Origin: PXRE01 sp964435625
GTDB taxonomy: Archaea; Halobacteriota; Halobacteria; Halobacteriales; PXRE01
Length of the DNA stretch: 10,281 nucleotides
NCBI GenBank assembly: GCA_964435625.1
Contig: CAYTAG010000122.1
Location: forward strand, 1 to 10,281
Reading direction: 5' to 3'
The notes beneath the pieces are model-generated. The model was given only the letters and a program-made list of their open reading frames with translations, searched no databases and had not been told where the DNA came from. Numbering within the stretch: position 1 is the first letter of the stretch; the number at the start of each line of letters is the position of its first letter. The translations under genes and the position numbers were made by a program. This document shows positions 5,895 through 10,281 of this stretch, piece after piece.

Positions 5895-5902
5895 CCAAAA
5901 GT
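5895..5902 (-). promoter_or_regulatory. TATA-like box for the 52-residue zinc-ribbon gene
   Basis: The minus strand reads CGACTTTTGGTG, with ACTTTTGG centred about 28 bp before the ATG at 5870. Confidence 0.5.
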
Positions 5903-5992
5903 CGTGTGACCAGTTGACACGCGGGTGAACGTGCCGACCCCTGTTCCCTCTTGCTCGTTCGGTTCCCCGGGCCGCAGTGCTGGCCCCGTACG

Positions 5993-6000
5993 CCTTTAAG
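5993..6000 (+). promoter_or_regulatory. TATA-like box for the SRPBCC gene
   Basis: CCTTTAAG is centred about 29 bp before the ATG at 6026, a strong haloarchaeal TATA match with leaderless spacing. Confidence 0.6.
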
Positions 6001-6025
6001 ACCCGGGGCCGAACGGTCGACAGCC

Positions 6026-6436
6026 ATGGTCGAGGTCGAGGCCTCGCGGTTCGTTGCGGCCACGCCGCCGGAGATCCGGGCGTCGCTCTCGCCGGCGGCC
6101 ATCGTCGCCGCCGAGGGGACCTTCGAGGTGACCGGGGTCGAGGAGACCGACGACGGCTGGGAGGTTCTCGCGGAGGGTCGCGGCATCTCCGCGACGTTCG
6201 CCTTCCGGGAGACCGACGAGGGGTACGTCTACGAGCAGGTCGGCGAGCACGGTCCGTTCGACGAGATGGAGACGGCGCTGTCGCTGGCCCGCGAGGACGA
6301 CGGGACGCGGCTGACGATGACCTCGTCGGTCGACCTGGGGTTGCCGCTGTCGGCGGTCACCGACCGGATCGCCGCCTGGAAGCGCCGGGCGGAGCTCCGG
6401 CGGGCGCTGGCCGCGCTGGCCGAGGACGTGGAGTGA
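6026..6436 (+). CDS. SRPBCC (START/Bet v1-like) fold protein
   Basis: The protein has 136 residues. It begins MVEVEASRFVAATPPEIRAS, the edge strand and first helix of the polyketide-cyclase/SRPBCC fold. Alternating strands follow (GTFEVTGVEETDDGWEVLAE, GISATFAFRETDEGYVYEQV, GTRLTMTSSVDLGLP), and a long C-terminal helix (AVTDRIAAWKRRAELRRALA and on) closes the ligand cavity. Such proteins bind hydrophobic ligands or assist in their modification; the ligand cannot be read from sequence. The length fits the family. The ATG at 6026 is chosen over an earlier in-frame ATG at 5951 because the TATA-like CCTTTAAG lies 29 bp upstream and the fold begins here. Its stop TGA directly abuts the stop of the convergent gene: TGATCA spans both. 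Confidence 0.8.
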   Translation: MVEVEASRFVAATPPEIRASLSPAAIVAAEGTFEVTGVEETDDGWEVLAEGRGISATFAFRETDEGYVYEQVGEHGPFDEMETALSLAREDDGTRLTMTSSVDLGLPLSAVTDRIAAWKRRAELRRALAALAEDVE

Positions 6437-6616
6437 TCACCGCATCACGACGACCCACGTCACCGCGAAAAGCAGTGCGGCCCCCAGCAACACCGTCCGC
6501 CAGGTGAACGCGACGACGTCGACGAACGCCAGGGCCCGGGCGGCCACGTAACTGAACAGAAGCGACAGCAGCAGGTTCAACACGGCCAGTACCCGGGGAT
6601 CGCCTTGCGAGGCCAT
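6437..6616 (-). CDS. 59-residue membrane protein with two transmembrane helices
   Basis: The minus strand encodes MASQGDPRVL followed by a hydrophobic helix (about residues 9-30, LAVLNLLLSLLFSYVAARAL) and a second (about 36-57, FTWRTVLLGAALLFAVTWVV), ending VMR. It is predicted to be a small inner-membrane protein of unknown role. The frame is open to an upstream ATG at 6700, but those 28 extra residues are hydrophilic and unlike the rest, and a TATA-like GCTAAG sits about 27 bp before the ATG at 6616. The gene ends exactly where the SRPBCC gene ends, with no spacer. Confidence 0.7.
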   Translation of the reverse strand: MASQGDPRVLAVLNLLLSLLFSYVAARALAFVDVVAFTWRTVLLGAALLFAVTWVVVMR

Positions 6617-6640
6617 GTCGGCCCCCTCGGTCGTCGATCC

Positions 6641-6646
6641 CTTAGC
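6641..6646 (-). promoter_or_regulatory. TATA-like box for the 59-residue membrane protein
   Basis: GCTAAG on the minus strand is centred about 27 bp before the ATG at 6616. This is a modest match that mainly helps to choose the start. Confidence 0.35.
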
Positions 6647-6715
6647 TGTACTGGAGCGGGATCGTATCGAAGGTCCCAGGACGTTCGTGGTTTCGCGCAT
6701 CCATAATATGGCTCC

Positions 6716-6743
6716 ACGGCGCGCGCGAGCAACGCGCGCGAGG
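6716..6743 (+). repeat. Left 28-bp inverted repeat of element B
   Basis: ACGGCGCGCGCGAGCAACGC plus 8 further bases is the exact reverse complement of 7027-7054. Each arm also contains its own small stem of alternating CG runs (CGCGCGCG around a short loop). Confidence 0.85.
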
Positions 6744-6842
6744 TCCCCGTGAGCTTGCGAACGGGGGCTCGGGAGAGCTTGCTCTCCCGGTGTCCCCGCG
6801 AGTGAAACGAGCGGGGGCTCGTCAGAGCTTGCCTCTGACGGT
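6743..6842 (+). ncRNA. Two tandem hairpin modules with compensatory stem changes
   Basis: Two ~50-nt modules (6743-6791 and 6792-6842) are diverged direct repeats. Each holds two hairpins. The first stem is CCCCGT/ACGGGG (6745-6750/6761-6766) in module 1 and CCCCGC/GCGGGG (6794-6799/6811-6816) in module 2. The second is CGGGAGAG/CTCTCCCG (6770-6777/6782-6789) versus CGTCAGAG/CTCTGACG (6820-6827/6833-6840). Where the modules differ in a stem, both strands of the pair change together. This argues that folding is conserved, in RNA or as DNA hairpins. Transcription is not demonstrated. Confidence 0.45.
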
Positions 6843-6846
6843 GGAC

Positions 6847-6873
6847 GAGTAACGCAACGAAGTGAGTAACGCA
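6847..6873 (+). repeat. GAGTAACGCA direct repeat in element B
   Basis: GAGTAACGCA occurs at 6847-6856 and 6864-6873, 17 bp apart, just after the hairpin modules and running into the 18-bp inner inverted repeat. Confidence 0.6.
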
Positions 6874-7026
6874 GTCGGCTGGGGAGGTGGTGGTACCCCT
6901 AGGCGTTGCATGCCGTCGAATCACGTCGGAAACAGCGACGCTAGCGGCACGCAACAACCAGGGATATCCACGCCCTCCCCAGCCGACTGCGCTCCTCAGT
7001 CACGTTCGTTCCCTCCGGTGCTCATC

Positions 7027-7054
7027 CCTCGCGCGCGTTGCTCGCGCGCGCCGT
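7027..7054 (-). repeat. Right 28-bp inverted repeat of element B
   Basis: This is the exact reverse complement of 6716-6743. 27 of 28 bases at 7026-7053 recur in element A (2693-2720). Confidence 0.85.
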
Positions 7055-7128
7055 CGTCCCAATTTCCCTGCGCGATTCCGTCCACGATCTCCAGGGAGCG
7101 TGTCGCCCCACCCGACCCCCACCACAAG

Positions 7129-7134
7129 GTCTAT
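7129..7134 (+). promoter_or_regulatory. TATA-like box for the prepilin peptidase gene
   Basis: GTCTAT in ACAAGGTCTATCC is centred about 28 bp before the GTG at 7160, which supports that start over upstream in-frame codons. Confidence 0.45.
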
Positions 7135-7159
7135 CCGGGAAGCCGCGGCCAGTAGTCAC

Positions 7160-8212
7160 GTGATCGCCGACGTACCGGACCTGTTGCGGCTGCTGGCGGT
7201 TCCCGCCCTCGGGTGGGCCGCCTGGCGCGACGTGAAGGTCAGGCGGGTCCCCAACCGGGTGTGGTACCCCCTGGCGGCGCTGGGCGTCGCCCTGCTCGCG
7301 TGGGAAGCCTGGCAGCTGGGCCTCCTCGGCGGGCCGACGACGGTCGAGACGCAGTTATTCGTCGTCCGGGTCGCGGTGAGCCTCGGGATGGTCGTCCCCC
7401 TGTCGTACCTGATCTGGCGGCTCGGCGGCTTCGGCGGCGCGGACGCCAAGGCCATGATCGCGCTCGCCGTCCTCGTCCCGACGTTCCCCACCTACGTCCT
7501 CACCGTCGGCGGTGACCCGTTCGTGTTCCCGCCGGCCGCCGGCCGCTCCGCGCTCGGCGTGTTCTCGCTGACCGTCCTGACCAACGCGGCCCTGCTGTCG
7601 GCCACGTACCCGGCGTACCTCGGCGTCCGGAACCTGCTGGCGGGCGACCGGTCGCGGCTGGCGTTCGTCGGCAAGCGGGTGCCCGCGACGTCGATCCCCG
7701 ACCGCCACGGGAGCCTGCTGGAGACGCCCGACGGATACACCCGCCGGGGGCTGGATCTGGACGCCCTCCGGATGTACCTGCGGTGGCGCGGCGTCGCTCT
7801 CTCGGACCTGCGGGCCGACCCCGGGCGGTACCGCGACCCCGCGTCGCTGCCCGACGAACAGAACGACCCTACCGACGGTGCCATCGTTCCCGAGGGCGAG
7901 ATCGCGACCGACGGCGGCGAGTCCGTGCCGTGGGACGTCGACTCCGACGGCGACGACCGGGCCGACGAGCGACCCACCGCTGCGGCGTACGACGACCCCT
8001 GGGGCGCGGAAGCGTTCCTCGACGACGTCGGGTCGGCCTGGGGGACGACGGCCGCGGACCTCCGGGGCGGCCTGGCGGTGCTGACGACCCGCAACCGGGT
8101 CTGGTACTCGCCGGGCATCCCGTTCATCGTGCCCATCTTCCTGGGACTGATCGTCGGACTGCTGTACGGCGACGTGCTGTTTTCGGCACTGCGGGCGCTG
8201 GGGCTGGGTTGA
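7160..8212 (+). CDS. pibD: Archaeal prepilin/prearchaellin peptidase (PibD/FlaK family)
   Basis: This is a membrane aspartic protease that cleaves class III signal peptides from archaeal type IV pilins and archaellins before their assembly. From the GTG start the protein has 350 residues. The two catalytic aspartates are D24 in AAWRDVKVRRVPN and D95 in the GxGD-type motif GGFGGADAKAM. Hydrophobic segments lie at about 7-22, 36-57, 64-87, 96-112 and 129-158. A hydrophilic acidic region (about 160-320) is followed by a last helix (about 322-345, YSPGIPFIVPIFLGLIVGLL). The region between the helix core and the last helix is much longer than in the ~230-residue FlaK of methanogens. The start is GTG 7160: residues upstream look like the translated repeat element, and the TATA-like box fits. 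It stands alone and faces the repeat element upstream. Confidence 0.85.
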   Translation: MIADVPDLLRLLAVPALGWAAWRDVKVRRVPNRVWYPLAALGVALLAWEAWQLGLLGGPTTVETQLFVVRVAVSLGMVVPLSYLIWRLGGFGGADAKAMIALAVLVPTFPTYVLTVGGDPFVFPPAAGRSALGVFSLTVLTNAALLSATYPAYLGVRNLLAGDRSRLAFVGKRVPATSIPDRHGSLLETPDGYTRRGLDLDALRMYLRWRGVALSDLRADPGRYRDPASLPDEQNDPTDGAIVPEGEIATDGGESVPWDVDSDGDDRADERPTAAAYDDPWGAEAFLDDVGSAWGTTAADLRGGLAVLTTRNRVWYSPGIPFIVPIFLGLIVGLLYGDVLFSALRALGLG

Positions 8213-8295
8213 CGCGATAGCGACCCGGCGTGGGCGGACTGCCGTCGACGCCGCCGCATCCGACCCGTACTGACGGCCCGGCCCGAACGCAAAAG

Positions 8296-8303
8296 ACCTA
8301 TCC
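8296..8303 (+). promoter_or_regulatory. TATA-like box for hisI
   Basis: ACCTATCC within CAAAAGACCTATCCC is centred about 28 bp before the ATG at 8327. It resembles the prepilin peptidase promoter (GTCTATCC). Confidence 0.45.
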
Positions 8304-8326
8304 CGACCAGCGGCCACCCTTCGGAC

Positions 8327-8767
8327 ATGAGCGAGTCGGGGGTTTCCCTGGCGTTCGATGACGGCCTCGCCCCGGCGGTCGCCCAGGACGCCGACTCCGG
8401 CGACGTCCTGATGCTCGCGTACGCCGACCGCGAGGCCGTCGAACGGACCGTCGAGACGGGGCTGGCCCACTACTACTCCCGGAGCCGCGAGGAACTCTGG
8501 CGGAAGGGCACCACCAGCGGCCACGTCCAGCGCGTCCGGGAGGTCCGCATCGACTGCGACGGCGACGCCCTGCTGTACCTGGTCGACCAGGAGGGCGGCG
8601 CCTGTCACACCGGCCACCGCTCGTGTTTTTACCGGGCGGTCGAGGGCGTCGACGGGGCCGAGGAGGGCGACGAGGTCGACGAGCACAGCGACGAGGCCGA
8701 CGACCTCCGACTCGACGTCGAGCACGTGGGCGAGGAGGTGTTCGACCCCGATGCAGTCTACGACTGA
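8327..8767 (+). CDS. hisI: Phosphoribosyl-AMP cyclohydrolase HisI
   Basis: The enzyme opens the purine ring of phosphoribosyl-AMP, the third step of histidine biosynthesis, in the cytoplasm. All the family motifs are present in the 146 residues: WRKGTTSGH (58-66), the Mg-binding DCDGD (76-80), and GGACHTGHRSCF (90-101). C77, C93 and C100 fit the zinc ligands. It is a stand-alone cyclohydrolase without the HisE pyrophosphohydrolase domain. A ~40-residue acidic tail (107-146) follows the catalytic core, typical haloarchaeal padding. The next gene begins inside its last codons, so the two are probably cotranscribed. No other his gene is in the window. Confidence 0.95.
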   Translation: MSESGVSLAFDDGLAPAVAQDADSGDVLMLAYADREAVERTVETGLAHYYSRSREELWRKGTTSGHVQRVREVRIDCDGDALLYLVDQEGGACHTGHRSCFYRAVEGVDGAEEGDEVDEHSDEADDLRLDVEHVGEEVFDPDAVYD

Positions 8768-9887
8768 CGCGCGGCCCGCCGACCTGCTGGCCGAACTGCA
8801 GCGGGCCGACGAGGCCGTCGAGCGCGCCCGCGAGAAGGTCGAGGAGTACGGGGAGGACGTCCTCCGGGACCTGGCCGACGCCCACGACGGGTTCACGACG
8901 CTTCTGGCGCGATACCGCGAGCGGGCGACGGGGACGGGCGACTTCAGGGCCTACGTCGAGTTCGAACAGGAGGTCTCGGAGTTCGTCGAGGGACTCGGCG
9001 AGGACCTGCCGGAGCGGGACGCCTTCGAGGCGGCCGAGGAAGCCCTCGACCAGCGCCGGCTCTCGGAGTCGGACTTCGAACGGGCCCACGAACTGCTGGA
9101 TCCCGTCGAGGATCTGATCGACCGTCTGGACGAGCGCAGGGAGGCCCTGGACCGGTACAGGTCGGCCCGCCGTCGGGTCGCGGACAAGCGCCGGGACCTC
9201 GACGAGCGCGTCGACGAACTCCGGCGAGTGCTCGAACTCGGGCGGGCGGACCTGGACGCCCCCGTCGAGCGGCTCCGCGATCCGGTCGAGGCCTACGACC
9301 GGGCGGTCGCGGAGGCCTTCGAGGCGTTCAAACGCGAGGCGAGCGCACGCGAGGTGCTGGACGTGGTCGCGGCGACGGAGTGGTACCCGCTGGTCGAGTA
9401 CCGCCAGCCGCCGGAGGACCTCCGGTCGTACGTCGCCGACAGCGAAGCCGGCATGGAGCCGATCCCGAAGCTGCTGGAGTACGCGAACTACTCGCGGTCG
9501 AAGCTCTCCCATTACGTCGAGGACGCCACGGCGCTGAAGCAGGCGGTGGCGACCCAGCAGACGTACCTGCAGCGGCTGGACGCCGAGCCGCTGACCGTCG
9601 GGTGGCCGCCGCCGTCGGCCGCGGCGCTGCAGTTCCGGGCCAGCGAGTACGAGTCGGTCGTCCGGCGGTTCGCCCCTGGGGACGTGGTCGAGAAGCTCCG
9701 ACGGGTGCGCCGGCTACCGGCCGGGACCGACTACGAGCGGCTCCGGGACGCCGCGGTCGCCCACGAAGAACTGTCCGCGGACGAGCGCGACCTGATCGCC
9801 CGCGGCGAGATCGAGGCCGAACTCTCGACGGTGCGCGAGCGCCGCGACGACCTCGTCGAGGCGCTGGACGAACACCCCGACCGTTGA
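8751..9887 (+). CDS. Uncharacterised coiled-coil protein overlapping hisI
   Basis: This 378-residue, strongly charged protein is largely helical. It starts MQSTTDARPADLLAELQRAD. Heptad-like coiled-coil stretches are seen at about 8-40 and 110-185 (RLDERREALDRYRSARRRVA and DLDERVDELRRVLELG among them). A more globular C-terminal half begins near residue 210 with EWYPLVEYRQPPEDLRSYV and includes KLLEYANYSRSKLSHYVED and LTVGWPPPSAAALQFRASEY. No enzyme motif, signal peptide or membrane helix is visible, so it should be cytoplasmic; I do not recognise a function. The ATG lies 17 bp inside hisI, in another frame, which implies cotranscription and perhaps translational coupling. No later Met codon occurs before the middle of the protein. 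Confidence 0.8.
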   Translation: MQSTTDARPADLLAELQRADEAVERAREKVEEYGEDVLRDLADAHDGFTTLLARYRERATGTGDFRAYVEFEQEVSEFVEGLGEDLPERDAFEAAEEALDQRRLSESDFERAHELLDPVEDLIDRLDERREALDRYRSARRRVADKRRDLDERVDELRRVLELGRADLDAPVERLRDPVEAYDRAVAEAFEAFKREASAREVLDVVAATEWYPLVEYRQPPEDLRSYVADSEAGMEPIPKLLEYANYSRSKLSHYVEDATALKQAVATQQTYLQRLDAEPLTVGWPPPSAAALQFRASEYESVVRRFAPGDVVEKLRRVRRLPAGTDYERLRDAAVAHEELSADERDLIARGEIEAELSTVRERRDDLVEALDEHPDR

Positions 9888-9927
9888 GCATGTGGGTGGG
9901 CGAACGCCCGCTGGAGGCCGGCGCGGG

Positions 9928-10281
9928 TCAGGGCCTGAACACCGGCCGGACGCAGCCGTCCTCCTTGTGCTTGAACATCTCGTACCCGCGGACGGCGTCT
10001 TCGAGGTCGAACTCGTGGGTCGCCAGGTACGACGGGTCGAGTTCGCCCTCGGCGGCGTGTTCGAGCAGTTGCGGCACGTACCGCTGGCCGTGTTGCTGGG
10101 CGGTCCGGACGGTTAGCCCCTTGTTCATGACGACGCCGAGCGGGAACTTGTCCATCACGCCGTAGACGCCCAGGATCGACAGGGTGCCGCCCTTGCGACA
10201 GGCCCGGATCGCCTGCCGGAGCGCGTCGCCGCGGTCGGTGTGAAGACGGAGCGACTGCTTCGCGCGGTCGTAGGTGTGCGC
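9928..10281 (-). CDS. Zinc-dependent alcohol dehydrogenase (FDH-like MDR family), C-terminal part
   Basis: The 117 visible residues are the C-terminal third of a medium-chain NAD(P)-dependent dehydrogenase; the N-terminal catalytic zinc domain lies beyond base 10281. The segment runs AHTYDRAKQSLRLHTDRGDA, then LRQAIRACRKGGTLSILGVYG (end of the Rossmann fold), KFPLGVVMNKGLTVRTAQQH, YVPQLLEHAAEGELDPSYLA, and ends YEMFKHKEDGCVRPVFRP. The pattern matches the glutathione-dependent formaldehyde dehydrogenase-like branch, with its KEDGC-K/R-V ending. The in-frame ATG at 10158 is internal, not the start, because similarity to the family continues upstream without a break. It converges on the coiled-coil gene across a 40-bp gap. 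The substrate cannot be decided without the zinc domain. Confidence 0.85.
   Translation of the reverse strand, partial: AHTYDRAKQSLRLHTDRGDALRQAIRACRKGGTLSILGVYGVMDKFPLGVVMNKGLTVRTAQQHGQRYVPQLLEHAAEGELDPSYLATHEFDLEDAVRGYEMFKHKEDGCVRPVFRP

Larger units (their letters stand above)
6705..7065. repeat. Large imperfect inverted-repeat element, copy B (MITE-like or structured-RNA locus)
   Basis: This gene-free 361-bp unit is bounded by AATATGG on the left and CCAATTT on the right. Its arms include a perfect 28-bp inverted repeat (6716-6743 with 7027-7054) and a nested perfect 18-bp inverted repeat (6870-6887 with 6974-6991). Pairing continues imperfectly inward: 6883-6915 resembles the reverse complement of 6944-6977. 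The left arm is longer than the right because of two tandem ~50-nt hairpin modules (6743-6842). It encodes no credible protein. A non-autonomous mobile element or a structured transcript is the best reading. No clear target-site duplication is visible. A shorter relative lies at 2619-2732. Confidence 0.7.
6617..7159. other. Gene-free 543-bp stretch containing element B
   Basis: The long plus-strand frame upstream of the prepilin peptidase has no membrane or domain-like character before the GTG at 7160. The stretch holds the promoter of the 59-residue membrane protein, the palindrome CCATAATATGG (6701-6711) at the left edge of the element, element B itself and the promoter of the prepilin peptidase. 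Confidence 0.6.

Noticed and set aside
6617..6700. 28-residue N-terminal extension of the small membrane protein
   Set aside because: It is hydrophilic and unlike the rest, and promoter spacing favours the ATG at 6616.
6743..6873. CRISPR array
   Set aside because: The repeats here are diverged hairpin modules lying back to back, not identical repeats separated by unique spacers, and no cas gene is present.
6887..7159. 91-residue N-terminal extension of the prepilin peptidase frame
   Set aside because: These codons are translated repeat element. The hydrophobic core begins at the GTG at 7160, where a TATA-like box fits.
6700..7160. tRNA, rRNA, 7S RNA or RNase P RNA gene
   Set aside because: I found no cloverleaf, TΨC-like GGTTCAAATC-type motif or conserved core of these RNAs; the pairing is that of a long inverted repeat.
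7355..8896. 513-codon open frame on the minus strand opposite the prepilin peptidase and hisI
   Set aside because: It runs antisense through two genes with catalytic motifs and a third gene's start, with no recognisable domain.
9898..9909. GGGCG-AA-CGCCC hairpin between the convergent coiled-coil and dehydrogenase genes
   Set aside because: The stem is too short and common in this GC-rich DNA, with no T-run, to call a terminator.
9928..10158. A complete 76-residue protein starting at the ATG at 10158
   Set aside because: The frame continues upstream to the window edge with unbroken similarity to the dehydrogenase family, so this ATG is internal.

Overview
The window reads as the chromosome of a halophilic archaeon (class Halobacteria). 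The DNA is very GC-rich. Predicted proteins are acidic, with Asp/Glu-rich linkers and tails. Most genes have a TATA-like hexamer centred about 27-29 bp before the start codon and no Shine-Dalgarno sequence, the pattern expected of leaderless haloarchaeal transcripts. The species cannot be named from this sequence.

Layout, left to right. A 3'-truncated RNase H-like nuclease (minus, 1-738) diverges from a small two-helix membrane protein with a SHOCT tail (869-1276). A small winged-helix regulator (minus, 1327-1560) diverges from a membrane-anchored winged-helix regulator (1743-2426); their shared AT-rich spacer carries repeated GTTATA motifs and a 13-codon upstream ORF. A 425-bp gene-free stretch follows, with an AT-rich palindrome, a GC-rich repeat element and a 13-bp tandem repeat. 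Next come a zinc-ribbon/winged-helix protein with a long acidic linker (2852-3838), an AidB-type acyl-CoA dehydrogenase (3944-5683), a 52-residue zinc-ribbon protein (minus, 5712-5870, found by hand), an SRPBCC-fold protein (6026-6436) and a 59-residue two-helix membrane protein (minus, 6437-6616). A second gene-free stretch (6617-7159) holds a 361-bp imperfect inverted-repeat element. The window ends with an archaeal prepilin peptidase (7160-8212), HisI (8327-8767), an overlapping coiled-coil protein (8751-9887) and the C-terminal part of a zinc-type alcohol dehydrogenase (minus, 9928-10281).

The genes are mostly single transcription units with their own promoters. The clear exception is hisI plus the coiled-coil gene, which overlap by 17 bp. 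No pathway unites the window: it mixes histidine biosynthesis, acyl-CoA/redox metabolism, type IV pilin/archaellin processing and several small regulators.

The most unusual content is non-coding. The element at 6705-7065 has perfect 28-bp inverted repeats near its ends, a nested 18-bp inverted repeat, and two tandem ~50-nt modules whose hairpin stems differ by compensatory changes. A shorter relative lies at 2619-2732 in the same orientation. It looks like a non-autonomous mobile element or structured-RNA family.
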